From: Novosphingobium sp. ERN07
Lineage (GTDB): Bacteria > Pseudomonadota > Alphaproteobacteria > Sphingomonadales > Sphingomonadaceae
DNA: 64,000 nt
Assembly: GCF_012641335.1 (NCBI RefSeq)
Contig: NZ_JABAID010000005.1
Coordinates: forward strand, 124,001 to 188,000
Direction of reading: 5' to 3'
The notes under the pieces are model-generated. The model was not told the origin of the DNA and made no database searches. It saw only the letters and a program-made list of their open reading frames with translations. The position numbers were made by a program, and so were the translations under genes. Shown here in pieces: positions 8,469-16,613 of this stretch (position 1 is the first letter of the stretch; the number at the start of each line of letters is the position of its first letter).

Positions 8469-9929
8469 ATGGAGCGCGACGACGACACACTCGAAACCCT
8501 GCTCCCCGACGCGGAAACTGCGCCGGTCGAAGCCGTGCGCCCGACCGAAACCGTCAGAAACGCCGATAGCCTTGATCAGGAAGACAACACCCTGCGTCCC
8601 GGTTTCGTGCGCAAGGTTGCCGAAGCGCTTGAGGCGGGCGACGACGAGACCGTCTACAACCTCGTCGAACCGCTCCACCCGGCCGACATTGCCGACCTTT
8701 TCGAACTGATCGAACAGGATGATCGCGTAAAGCTCGCGCGCGCGATCAACGACCTTCTCGGCGGCGAAGTCATTGCCGAACTCAACGATTACGTCCGCGA
8801 ATATCTGGTCGAAGAACTGGAACCCGAAGAGGTTGCCGAACTCGCCGAGCAGATGGAAACGGATGACGCCGTTGCGCTGATCGAAGACCTTGACGAGGAA
8901 GACCAGCAGGCCGTCCTCGCCGAGATGGAGCCGGAAGACCGCGCGGCCATCGAATCCGCGCTGTCCTACCCGGAAGAAACCGCTGGCCGCCTGATGAGCC
9001 GCGATGTGATCGCGGTGCCCGAAGCGATGACCGTGGGCGACCTGATCGATTATCTGCGCCGCGATGACGAGCTGCCCACCGAATTCTGGGAAGTGTTCAT
9101 CGTCGATCACAAGCATCACCCGGTCGGCACTTGCAGCCTGTCATGGATTCTGCGCGCGCCGCGCAGCGTGCCGCTGGCCGATGTGATGAAGCGCGATCAG
9201 ACGCTGATCCCCGTCACGATGGATCAGGAAGAAGTCGCGCTGCGCTTTCAGAAATACGCTCTGATTTCCGCCGCAGTCATTGACGAATCCGGGCGTCTGG
9301 TCGGCCAGATCACCGTCGACGATATCGTCCACATCATTCAGGAAGAGGCGAGCGAAGATATCCTGCGCCTCTCCGGTGCAGGCGATGGCGACATCAACGA
9401 ACCCATACTGCTAACGGTGCGTACGCGCCTCACGTGGCTGATCGTGAACCTTGGCACCGCGATGGTTGCGGCGTCGGTCGTCGGCATGTTTCAGGGCGCG
9501 ATTGCCCGCTTTGCCTTGCTGGCCGTGCTGATGCCCATCGTATCGGGCATGGGTGGCAATGCGGGTACGCAAACGCTCGCCGTGGTGGTGCGCGCCATTG
9601 CCACCAACCAGCTTACCAGTTCCAACACCGTGCGCATGATCCTGCGCGAACTGCGCATCGCTGCCACCAATGGCACAGCGCTCGGCATCCTGATCGGCAG
9701 CGCCACCGCGCTCCTGTTCTCCAACCCGCTGTTGGGCGCGGTCATCGGCTCGGCAATGGTGATCAACAATCTGGTGGCGGGCCTTGCCGGCATCATGGTC
9801 CCGGTCACGCTCGATCGCCTGAAAGTGGACCCGGCTGTCTCTTCTGCCGTATTCGTTACGATGGCCACAGATGTCATGGGCTTCTTCTCGTTCCTCGGCC
9901 TTGCGGTGTTGAGCGGGCTGGCGGCTTAA
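8469..9929 (+). CDS. mgtE: magnesium transporter MgtE
   Basis: A 486-residue Mg2+ channel. The N-terminal acidic helical MgtE_N domain occupies about residues 40-145, with the marker LHPADIADLFELI. It is followed by two CBS domains (about 150-280, e.g. PEETAGRLMSRDVIAVPEAMTVGDL) that sense Mg2+, then a membrane domain from about 315 with five helices and the pore-type stretch PIVSGMGGNAGTQTLAVVVRAI. The very acidic N-terminus is normal for the family. No recognisable Mg riboswitch precedes it. It is a single gene with its own promoter region. Confidence 0.95.
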   Translation: MERDDDTLETLLPDAETAPVEAVRPTETVRNADSLDQEDNTLRPGFVRKVAEALEAGDDETVYNLVEPLHPADIADLFELIEQDDRVKLARAINDLLGGEVIAELNDYVREYLVEELEPEEVAELAEQMETDDAVALIEDLDEEDQQAVLAEMEPEDRAAIESALSYPEETAGRLMSRDVIAVPEAMTVGDLIDYLRRDDELPTEFWEVFIVDHKHHPVGTCSLSWILRAPRSVPLADVMKRDQTLIPVTMDQEEVALRFQKYALISAAVIDESGRLVGQITVDDIVHIIQEEASEDILRLSGAGDGDINEPILLTVRTRLTWLIVNLGTAMVAASVVGMFQGAIARFALLAVLMPIVSGMGGNAGTQTLAVVVRAIATNQLTSSNTVRMILRELRIAATNGTALGILIGSATALLFSNPLLGAVIGSAMVINNLVAGLAGIMVPVTLDRLKVDPAVSSAVFVTMATDVMGFFSFLGLAVLSGLAA

Positions 9930-9945
9930 CCTTTCGCATGGTTTT

Positions 9946-9980
9946 CTCTCCCGCTTGCGGGAGGGGTCGGGGGAGGGCCT
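9946..9980. repeat. REP-like palindromic intergenic repeat, copy A
   Basis: CTCCCGC TT GCGGGAG at 9948-9963 is a perfect 7-bp inverted repeat, followed by GGGTCGGGGGAGGGC. Together with the element at 15685 (mostly the same sequence with an AA loop) this defines a repeat family between the mgtE stop and the DUF1489 gene. It could also act as a weak 3'-end hairpin for mgtE. Confidence 0.75.
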
Positions 9981-10010
9981 GTTGAAGCACACTCATCGAG
10001 TCTTGAAACA

Positions 10011-10418
10011 ATGCCCCTAAACATGACCAAAGTCGCCTACGGTGCCCAATCCCTCGCCGAAATCCATGAATGGTTTTCGGATTCAGGCCGCCGTGGCGGG
10101 GCAAAGGTGGCCTACCTCAGCACCCGCAACCGCCCCAAGCGCGCCGAGGAAATGATCGGCGGCTCGCTCTACTGGATTCACAAGCACCAACTCGTCGCCC
10201 GCTCGGAAATCGTCGCGTTCGAAGAAGCTGAAAACGGCCACACCCACATCGTCGTCAGCACCAAACTGATCGACGTCCACCCCAAACCCAAACGCGCCCA
10301 CCAAGGCTGGCGCTATCTGGAAGAAGCTGACGCGCCTGCGGACCTTGGCGAAGGCGAGACGGGTGAAGTGCTGCCTGCGCAGATCGCGTCTGATCTGGCC
10401 AAGCTGGGGCTGGTCTAA
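10011..10418 (+). CDS. DUF1489 family protein
   Basis: A 135-residue cytoplasmic protein that matches the alphaproteobacterial DUF1489 family: MTKVAYGAQSLAEI at the start, then NRPKRAEEMIGGSLYWIHKHQLVARSEI and the terminal block RAHQGWRYLEEADAPADLG. The family is widespread in alphaproteobacteria, but I know of no established function. The start may be 10011 or the Met four codons later. Its stop overlaps that of the convergent FrnE-like gene by four bases. Confidence 0.82.
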   Translation: MPLNMTKVAYGAQSLAEIHEWFSDSGRRGGAKVAYLSTRNRPKRAEEMIGGSLYWIHKHQLVARSEIVAFEEAENGHTHIVVSTKLIDVHPKPKRAHQGWRYLEEADAPADLGEGETGEVLPAQIASDLAKLGLV

Positions 10419-11107
10419 GCCTTTCCTGCTGCCTCACGCGCCAGCACCTTGCGGATCAGGTCGGCGTAAACCTCCGGCTCCTGCGCGCCTGGCACGATCA
10501 GCTTGCCGTTGATCAGCACGGCGGGAACGCCGGTCACGTTCATGTCCCAAGCCTGCTGCTGCCCGGCCACAACCTGCGTGTCGATCTCAGCGTCGATCAT
10601 CGCCTGCAACGCTCCCAAGCGCGGCAACCCAGCGGCTTCCGCTACATCGGCCAGCACTTCCGGGTCAGACACATTCCGCCGCGCCTGAAAGTGCGCATCG
10701 AACAGCGCCCGCTTCAGGCGCACCTGCTGCTCCGGCCCGAAATCGCGCAAGGCCCACGTCAGCAGCCGGTGTGCCATCCGCGTGTTCCACATCATCGCGG
10801 GCGGCGCTTCGCCCTCTCCGGTGTAGTCGAACGAATAGCCAGCGCGTGCCCCCGCCTGCTTCAGTGTATCGCGCACGCCTGCCGATTGCTCCGGCGTACG
10901 GCCATATTTGCGCTGGATATGCGCCGCCTGCTCCTCGCCTTCCTCGGGCATGTGCGGGTTCAGTTCGAAGGGGTGGAACCGCACCGTGGCGTCCACTTCG
11001 CCCGCCATCCCGGCCAGCGCCTTGTCCAATTGGTTCAGCCCGATCATGCACCACGGGCACATCACGTCCGACCAGATGTCGAGCATGACCTTGGCGGGCG
11101 CGTTCAT
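10415..11107 (-). CDS. DsbA-family oxidoreductase, FrnE-like
   Basis: A 230-residue protein with a thioredoxin fold and helical insert. The active site DVMCPWCMIG has CPWC at residues 17-20, and the C-terminal cis-Pro block GVPAVLINGKLIVPGA is present. It lacks a signal peptide, as is typical of cytoplasmic FrnE-like thiol oxidoreductases linked to oxidative stress in other bacteria; the substrate is unknown. The ATG at 11107 overlaps the nudC stop (ATGA), implying translational coupling. It is the last gene of the mutY / hydrolase / nudC operon. Confidence 0.88.
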   Translation of the reverse strand: MNAPAKVMLDIWSDVMCPWCMIGLNQLDKALAGMAGEVDATVRFHPFELNPHMPEEGEEQAAHIQRKYGRTPEQSAGVRDTLKQAGARAGYSFDYTGEGEAPPAMMWNTRMAHRLLTWALRDFGPEQQVRLKRALFDAHFQARRNVSDPEVLADVAEAAGLPRLGALQAMIDAEIDTQVVAGQQQAWDMNVTGVPAVLINGKLIVPGAQEPEVYADLIRKVLAREAAGKA

Positions 11108-11985
11108 TGCGCCAGCCACCAGCTGAGCAAGTGATGCGCCACGGCAAAGGGCGGCGGCGCGATGAATGCACCGTCTTCCGCGCCGGTCATCGCGTATCGC
11201 ACTTCCTCACGCGTGAACCAGCGGGCGTCGTCCAGTTCGGTTTCGTCTATGGTAATTTCGCGCTGGGTCGTGAAGGCATGACACGCGATCATCAGCGAGG
11301 ACGGGAACGGCCAAGGCTGGCTCGCCACATAGCGCACCGCGTCCACTTTCACGCCCGCCTCTTCCAGCACCTCGCGCCGCACCGCGTCTTCCAGACCCTC
11401 GCCCGGCTCCACAAAGCCCGCCAGCGCCGAATACCTGCGCGGCGGGAAGCGCGGCTGGCGGCCCAGCAGCAGCTCACCCTCGCTCTCCACTGTCATGATG
11501 GTGACGGGATCGACGCGCGGGAAGTGCTCGGCCTTGCAAGCCTCTTTGGTGCATGTCCGTTGCCAGCCGCCCTTGCGCAACACCGTAGCCGAACCACATC
11601 GCGCGCAGAAGCGGTGCCGCGCGTGCCAGTCCACCAGACTGCGTGCGCCGCCATAGATCGTGAGATCACCGGGCGAAAGATTGCCCATCGCCGCCCACAG
11701 CCGGGGATTGGGCGGTGCCACGCTGCCCACGATGAGCGGCGTCACTTGCGCAAAGCACCCACGGCCGTCCTCGGTCAACCCCAGAAACACCAGTTCTGCT
11801 TCCGGGTCTGCATCGGCCAGCGTGCCCCAGTCCAGCCCGCCATCGGGGTCGACTACCGGATCGATCCCCTCCAGCTTCAGCAGTCGCGCGCGCCAGTTCA
11901 TCAGATCGCCAAGCCGCTCGGCATCGGCACGGATATGGTCGGCGCGGTCAAGCCCGCCGCCTGCAAATGCGATTGTCGTGTCCAT
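11104..11985 (-). CDS. nudC: NAD+ / NAD-capped RNA pyrophosphohydrolase
   Basis: A 293-residue Nudix enzyme that cleaves NAD(H), and in known homologues the NAD cap of RNA, to NMN and AMP. It has the NudC zinc ribbon HRFCARCGSA...CTKEACKAEHFPR with four cysteines, the Nudix box GFVEPGEGLEDAVRREVLEE continuing AGV, and the SQPWPFPSSLM motif diagnostic of the NudC group. The ATG at 11985 overlaps the preceding hydrolase stop as TGATG; the longer frame upstream lies inside that gene and is not used. Confidence 0.94.
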   Translation of the reverse strand: MDTTIAFAGGGLDRADHIRADAERLGDLMNWRARLLKLEGIDPVVDPDGGLDWGTLADADPEAELVFLGLTEDGRGCFAQVTPLIVGSVAPPNPRLWAAMGNLSPGDLTIYGGARSLVDWHARHRFCARCGSATVLRKGGWQRTCTKEACKAEHFPRVDPVTIMTVESEGELLLGRQPRFPPRRYSALAGFVEPGEGLEDAVRREVLEEAGVKVDAVRYVASQPWPFPSSLMIACHAFTTQREITIDETELDDARWFTREEVRYAMTGAEDGAFIAPPPFAVAHHLLSWWLAQ

Positions 11986-13280
11986 CAGGCTGCGGCCTTC
12001 TTCCCCGTAACGTCGGCCAGCACGGCCTGCGCGAATTCCTTGTGCACCGGATAGGCATCGGACGGCATGTATTGCGTAAAGCACCCCGCGCGCAGACCCA
12101 CCCGGAAGTTCACGAAGCCCACCGTGCCCGCAGCTCCAGCCCAGCCATACGTCCCGGCGTCCTCACCCAGCCCGACCGATCCACCCGCTCCAAAGCCGTT
12201 GCCCTTGATGAACGCCTTCGACAGATCAGCCCCCACGGACAGCAGATTGCTCGTCCCCTGCCGCACCGCAGCCTCGCTCATCACCTGCCGCCCGTCGATC
12301 GTGCCGAAGCCCAGCAGCATCCGCTGAAAGCGGTCATAATCGCGTGGGGAAGACACCAGCCCCGCTCCGCCAAACGGATAGGGGGGCCGGTCTAGATAGA
12401 TCGAAGTCTTGCCCGGATCGACCGGCAGCAACATCCCGCCCACCGCCGCATAGTTGGTGGACAGACGCCCCGCCTCACTCTCGGGGACACGGAACCAGGT
12501 GGATGTCATCCCGCACGGGCCAAACACCCGCTCGGCCAGAAAGGCATCGAAGGGCTTTCCCGAAGCCACTTCGATCACCCGCCCGAGCAGGTCCAAGCCC
12601 ACCGAATAGCTCCACACGCTCCCCGGTTCGTACACCAGCGGCATCGTCGCCAGCACATCGGCAAATTCGGCAAGGCTCTTCAGCGGCTTGGGCGCGTCCA
12701 TCCCCGGCAGCGGCATCCGGCTCGCCTGCCCCGGCACCAGCCCCGCCTTGATATAGGCGTCCCTGATCGGCCCCTTCTGGATGATCGAATAGCCTAGCCC
12801 CGCCGTATGAGTCAGCAGGTGCCGCACCGTGATCTGCGCCTTGGCCGGGCGCAGATCGGTGATCGAACCATCAGGCGTCACCTGCACCATCATCTTGCCA
12901 AACGCGGGCAGCAGATCGGCAATGGGCTGATCGAGCCGCAGCTTGCTTTCGTCCACCAGCATCATCGCGGCCATGCCGGTGATCGGCTTGGTCATCGAAT
13001 AGATGCGGAAAAGGCTGTCCATATCGAGCGGTGGCGCCTCACCCTTGGCCAGCCCGCCGCGCGCAATATCCAGCGGAGCTTCACCCGCCCCCCAGCCCAG
13101 CGCCGCGATCATCCCCGGCAGCTTGCCTGAACTGACATAGCCGTCCAGCATCCGTGTCACCGCCGGAAACTTCGCCTCTGCTGCTGCGCTGGCAAAGGCC
13201 ATACGCGGCAGCAGGGACGTTCCCGCCAGCGCCCCGAATGATCCCAGCAGCGCCCTGCGCGAAACTGCCAAATCCCGCAT
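11985..13280 (-). CDS. serine hydrolase, class C beta-lactamase / esterase family, exported
   Basis: A 431-residue protein. The N-terminus VSRRALLGSFGALAGTSLLP carries a twin Arg before a hydrophobic stretch, suggesting Tat export. The active-site SxxK is SMTK (S95, K98) in the IYSMTKPITG context, and the second motif is the YSV in the SYSVGLDLLG context. A late GWAGAAGTVGF block takes the KTG-like place. Such proteins are usually esterases or D-aminopeptidases rather than true beta-lactamases, and the substrate is unknown. It starts two bases after the mutY stop and overlaps nudC. Confidence 0.88.
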   Translation of the reverse strand: MRDLAVSRRALLGSFGALAGTSLLPRMAFASAAAEAKFPAVTRMLDGYVSSGKLPGMIAALGWGAGEAPLDIARGGLAKGEAPPLDMDSLFRIYSMTKPITGMAAMMLVDESKLRLDQPIADLLPAFGKMMVQVTPDGSITDLRPAKAQITVRHLLTHTAGLGYSIIQKGPIRDAYIKAGLVPGQASRMPLPGMDAPKPLKSLAEFADVLATMPLVYEPGSVWSYSVGLDLLGRVIEVASGKPFDAFLAERVFGPCGMTSTWFRVPESEAGRLSTNYAAVGGMLLPVDPGKTSIYLDRPPYPFGGAGLVSSPRDYDRFQRMLLGFGTIDGRQVMSEAAVRQGTSNLLSVGADLSKAFIKGNGFGAGGSVGLGEDAGTYGWAGAAGTVGFVNFRVGLRAGCFTQYMPSDAYPVHKEFAQAVLADVTGKKAAA

Positions 13281-13282
13281 CC

Positions 13283-14347
13283 TCAGCCATTCCTCTCAGC
13301 AATCGCCAGCCGCGCCGCCTTGGCGAACACGGTGGGCAGACCGGCCGCCTCAATCTCCACGACCGGCCACCACTCTCCGTCCGGGAGACTAGCCGCTTCT
13401 GCCGACGCGCAAAGCATCAATTGCAATTCGAGATCGAAATGCGTGAAGCCATGCCGCACCACGCCCGCACTCTTCCAATCACCGTCCAGCGCCGCCGCAC
13501 CATCCCCCTTGGCCGACCAGCCATCGTCAGGCAGCGCGCGCATCCCGCCCAGCATCCCGCGTCCCGGCCTGCGCAACAGCAGCACCGCGCCATCGCGCTC
13601 GATCCAATAGGCGCGCCCCTGCCGCACCGGCTTGGGCTTCTTCGCCGCCTTCACCGGCAAACGCTCCGGCGCGCCCTCGGCTCGCCCCCGACACTGCGCG
13701 GCCAGCGGGCACAACATGCACCGGGGTGACCGCGCGGTGCAGATCGTCGCCCCCAGATCCATCATCGCCTGCGCAAAGTCCCCAGCCCGCACATCGGGTG
13801 TCACCTGTCCCGCAGCAAAGCGGATCGCCGCCTTCCCGCCGGGCAAAGGCTCATCAATGGCAAAAAGCCGCGCCACCACCCGCTCGACATTGGCATCCAC
13901 CACCACCGCGCGCCGTCCGTACGCAATCGCCGCCACCGCCGCTGCCGTATAGTCGCCCAGCCCCGGAAGCGCGCGCAAGGCTTCCTCCGTATCGGGGAAC
14001 ACCCCGCCCTGCGCAGCAACCGCCCGCGCACAGGCGAGCAGATTGCGCGCCCGCGCATAGTATCCTAGCCCCGCCCATGCCGCCATCACATCGGCATCAT
14101 CCGCCGCCGCCAGATCGTCGACCGTCGGCCAGCGCTCCAGAAACTTGGTGAAATACGGCCCCACGGCCGCCACCGTGGTCTGCTGCAACATAACCTCGGA
14201 CAGCCAGACGCGATAGGGATCGGCCCCCTCCTCACCCGGCAACGCACGCCACGGCAATCGCCGCGCATGAACGTCATACCACGTCAGCAGACTTGGCGCG
14301 ATTGCCTCAGGATCGAAGGAGATTGCGGCATCCTCTCTGGCTTGCAT
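13283..14347 (-). CDS. mutY: A/G-specific adenine glycosylase
   Basis: A 354-residue base-excision repair enzyme that removes adenine mispaired with 8-oxoguanine. The N-terminal HhH-GPD domain has WLSEVMLQQTTVAAV and the helix-hairpin-helix LRALPGLGDYTAAAVAAIAYG. The iron-sulfur loop CTARSPRCMLCPLAAQC carries four Cys at C-x6-C-x2-C-x5-C. The C-terminal Nudix-like domain recognises 8-oxoG. I chose the ATG at 14347 over a longer frame that would run into the divergent gene. It is first in a four-gene leftward operon. Confidence 0.95.
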   Translation of the reverse strand: MQAREDAAISFDPEAIAPSLLTWYDVHARRLPWRALPGEEGADPYRVWLSEVMLQQTTVAAVGPYFTKFLERWPTVDDLAAADDADVMAAWAGLGYYARARNLLACARAVAAQGGVFPDTEEALRALPGLGDYTAAAVAAIAYGRRAVVVDANVERVVARLFAIDEPLPGGKAAIRFAAGQVTPDVRAGDFAQAMMDLGATICTARSPRCMLCPLAAQCRGRAEGAPERLPVKAAKKPKPVRQGRAYWIERDGAVLLLRRPGRGMLGGMRALPDDGWSAKGDGAAALDGDWKSAGVVRHGFTHFDLELQLMLCASAEAASLPDGEWWPVVEIEAAGLPTVFAKAARLAIAERNG

Positions 14348-14361
14348 CGCCCACCTATGGC

Positions 14362-14955
14362 ATGGCGCAAGGCGATATGAAAACCACCCCTTCGGACGCG
14401 GAGAAATCCAAAGTTGCCAAGGCTGCAAAGCCTGCCACAAAACCCGCGTTCAAACCCTTTGAACGCCCACGCGGCGGCGAAGCGCGCCAGATCGCAGACC
14501 TTATGCCCGCCATCGGCCGCACCGCATTCCGCCGCTTCGGCTTCGTGCAATCCAGCGTCGTCACCCGCTGGCCCGAAATCGTGGGTGAACGCCACGCGCG
14601 GCATTGTATGCCAGAATCGATCCGCTTCCCCCCCGGCGAAAAGTCCGAAGGCATCCTGCAATTGCTGGTCAGCCCGGCTCATGCGCCGCTGATCCAGCAC
14701 GTGATCCCAGAAATCATGGACCGGGTGAACCGCTTCTTCGGCTACAATGCCGTCGCCAAAGTGAAGATCCGGCAAGGTGCGGTTCAGGCACCCAAACCCA
14801 AAGACACACCACGCGCCGCGCCGCCTTCGTTAAAGCCAATTCCAATGGAACTGGGGGATTCGTTGCGCGATATCGGTGATCCCGAACTGCGCACCGTGCT
14901 GGAATCGCTGGCGCGCAGTCTCGATAGCGCAACGGGGGGAAAGAAAGTCGGATGA
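14362..14955 (+). CDS. DUF721 (DciA-like) domain protein
   Basis: A 197-residue protein with a Lys/Ala/Pro-rich N-terminus, then the DUF721 core: IADLMPAIGRTAFRRFGF, VVTRWPEIVGERHARHCMPE and a C-terminal RVNRFFGYNAVAKVKIRQG. Some DUF721 proteins are the DciA replicative-helicase operator, so a role in loading DnaB is possible. The start is ATG 14362 or 14377. The gap to the divergent mutY start is only 14 bases, so each promoter must lie in the other's coding region. Its stop overlaps the next start (ATGA). Confidence 0.78.
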   Translation: MAQGDMKTTPSDAEKSKVAKAAKPATKPAFKPFERPRGGEARQIADLMPAIGRTAFRRFGFVQSSVVTRWPEIVGERHARHCMPESIRFPPGEKSEGILQLLVSPAHAPLIQHVIPEIMDRVNRFFGYNAVAKVKIRQGAVQAPKPKDTPRAAPPSLKPIPMELGDSLRDIGDPELRTVLESLARSLDSATGGKKVG

Positions 14956-15671
14956 ACCGCAAACTTGCAACTGCCGCACTGGCCACCGTGGCCCTGCTCT
15001 CGCTCACCGGCCAGACGCCCGCCGCCAAGCCGAAGCCCGCCCGCCCGGCTGGCGGCACCAACTGGGCCGCCACGGCCTCGGTCACGCCCGAAGGCTATCA
15101 CATCCTCGGCAATCCCAAGGCCCCGCTGCGTCTGGTTGAGTTCGTCAGCTACACCTGCCCGCACTGTTCTGCCTTCGAAGTGGAATCCGAAGGCCAGTTG
15201 AAGCTCGGCATGGTCGGCCCCGGCAAGGGCGCGGTCGAAGTGCGCAATTTCGTGCGCGATCCGGTTGACGTTACCGTGGCGCTCATCACCAACTGCCTCC
15301 CCGCCAACCGCTTCTTTCAGGTCCACACCGCCTTCATGCGCGCACAACCGCAGTGGATCGGCCCGCTCACCAATTCCACCGCCGCCCAGCGTCAACGCTG
15401 GACCACCGGACCCTTCTCCACCCGCACCCGTGCCATCGCGTCGGACTTCAAGTTCTATCAGTTCATGGCCGCAAGGGGCGTGGACCGTCCCACGCTCGAC
15501 CGCTGCCTCGCCAACGAACCGCTGGCCAACAAACTGGCCCAGCAAACTAATGATGCAGTCGAAAAGCTTGGCGTCACCGGCACCCCCAGCTTCATGATCG
15601 ATGGCGTGCTGCTGGCCGGCACCCACAACTGGGACGCCCTTCGCCCCCAAATCCTCGCGCGAACGAAGTAA
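14952..15671 (+). CDS. exported DsbA-like thiol:disulfide protein (CPHC)
   Basis: A 239-residue protein with a signal peptide (KLATAALATVALLSLTG) and a thioredoxin-fold DsbA domain. The active site is CPHC at 69-72 in FVSYTCPHCSAFE, with cis-Pro in VTGTPSFMIDG near the end. It probably introduces or isomerises disulfides in the periplasm. It overlaps the DUF721 gene by four bases and is followed, after a repeat, by a second DsbA-like gene. The arrangement DUF721 / DsbA / smc recurs in alphaproteobacteria. Confidence 0.9.
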   Translation: MNRKLATAALATVALLSLTGQTPAAKPKPARPAGGTNWAATASVTPEGYHILGNPKAPLRLVEFVSYTCPHCSAFEVESEGQLKLGMVGPGKGAVEVRNFVRDPVDVTVALITNCLPANRFFQVHTAFMRAQPQWIGPLTNSTAAQRQRWTTGPFSTRTRAIASDFKFYQFMAARGVDRPTLDRCLANEPLANKLAQQTNDAVEKLGVTGTPSFMIDGVLLAGTHNWDALRPQILARTK

Positions 15672-15684
15672 AGCGCGCGTCTTT

Positions 15685-15720
15685 CTCCCCTCCCGCAAGC
15701 GGGAGGGGCTGGGGGAGGGC
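15685..15720. repeat. REP-like palindromic intergenic repeat, copy B
   Basis: CCCCTCCCGC AA GCGGGAGGGG (15687-15708) is a perfect 10-bp stem with a two-base loop, then CTGGGGGAGGGC. The same core occurs at 9946. It sits in the 160-base gap between the two DsbA-like genes; the rest of that gap shows no gene. Confidence 0.8.
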
Positions 15721-15831
15721 ATGTTCCCAAACCCTGCCCTCATCCACAACCCAACCCCCACACCCCTTCAAACCCCCGCCACAATCGGCTAGCGTCCGCC
15801 CCAAACCGCCAGAAACGGGAATATCCAGACG

Positions 15832-16581
15832 ATGAAACTCGCCCGCGCTCTTCTTCTTGCCGCCCTGCCCCTCACGCTCGGCGTTACCGCGTGTGACAAG
15901 AAGGATGCCGCCGCCACGGGCGATGTCGCCAGCAGCGAACCCATTGCCAAAATTCCCGCCCCGGCAGGCAAATCATGGGCAGAAACCTTCTCGGTCAATG
16001 CCGATGGCGGCTATGTGATGGGCAACCCCGATGCCCCGATCAAGCTGATGGAATTTGGCGCGCTGTCCTGCTCGCACTGCGCGGAGTTTTCGGAAAAAGG
16101 CTTCCCCAAGCTGCGCGATGATTACATCGCATCGGGCCGCGTGTCCTATGAACTGCGCCTGTTCCTGCTGAATGCGCTCGATATGCCGTCGGTCCTGCTC
16201 GCCACCTGCGGCGCTCCCGAAGCGGTGATACCGCTCGCCGAACAGTTCTGGGGCTGGCAGCCGCAGATGTTCACCAATCTTCAGGCGAACAACGCAGCAC
16301 TCGAACAGGTTTCCGCGCTCCCGCCCGAAAAGCGCTTTGGCGGCATCGCGCAAGTGTCGGGCATGAGCGAATTTTTCGCCTCGCGCGGCGTTGCCGCCGC
16401 CCAGGGGGCCACCTGCCTTGCAGACACTGCAAAGGCCACGAAACTTGCCGAAGTGAACGAAAAGTGGAGCAAGGAATTCGACATCACCGGCACGCCCACC
16501 TTCTTCATCAACGGCAACAAGACAGGCGTCGCAAGCTGGCAGGAGCTTGAACCCATGCTGCAAAAGGCTGGCGCGCGCTGA
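15832..16581 (+). CDS. DsbA-family lipoprotein (CSHC)
   Basis: A 249-residue protein. The N-terminus LARALLLAALPLTLGVTAC ends in a lipobox-like LGVTAC (Cys 21), suggesting lipid anchoring in the envelope. The thioredoxin-fold domain carries CSHC at 80-83 in FGALSCSHCAEFS and the cis-Pro loop ITGTPTFFINGNK. It is related to the preceding gene and to BdbD/DsbA-like proteins. Two extra Cys in the helical insert (LATCGAP, GATCLAD) may form a structural disulfide. It lies 32 bases upstream of smc. Confidence 0.88.
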   Translation: MKLARALLLAALPLTLGVTACDKKDAAATGDVASSEPIAKIPAPAGKSWAETFSVNADGGYVMGNPDAPIKLMEFGALSCSHCAEFSEKGFPKLRDDYIASGRVSYELRLFLLNALDMPSVLLATCGAPEAVIPLAEQFWGWQPQMFTNLQANNAALEQVSALPPEKRFGGIAQVSGMSEFFASRGVAAAQGATCLADTAKATKLAEVNEKWSKEFDITGTPTFFINGNKTGVASWQELEPMLQKAGAR

Positions 16582-16613
16582 GGCGAGGCGCAGCGGCCGG
16601 GGGGGCGTAGGCA

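Noticed and set aside
11985..13280. Serine hydrolase as an antibiotic-resistance beta-lactamase
   Set aside because: It has SxxK and a YSV motif, but sits in a housekeeping operon and resembles the esterase/peptidase branch; resistance is not supported.
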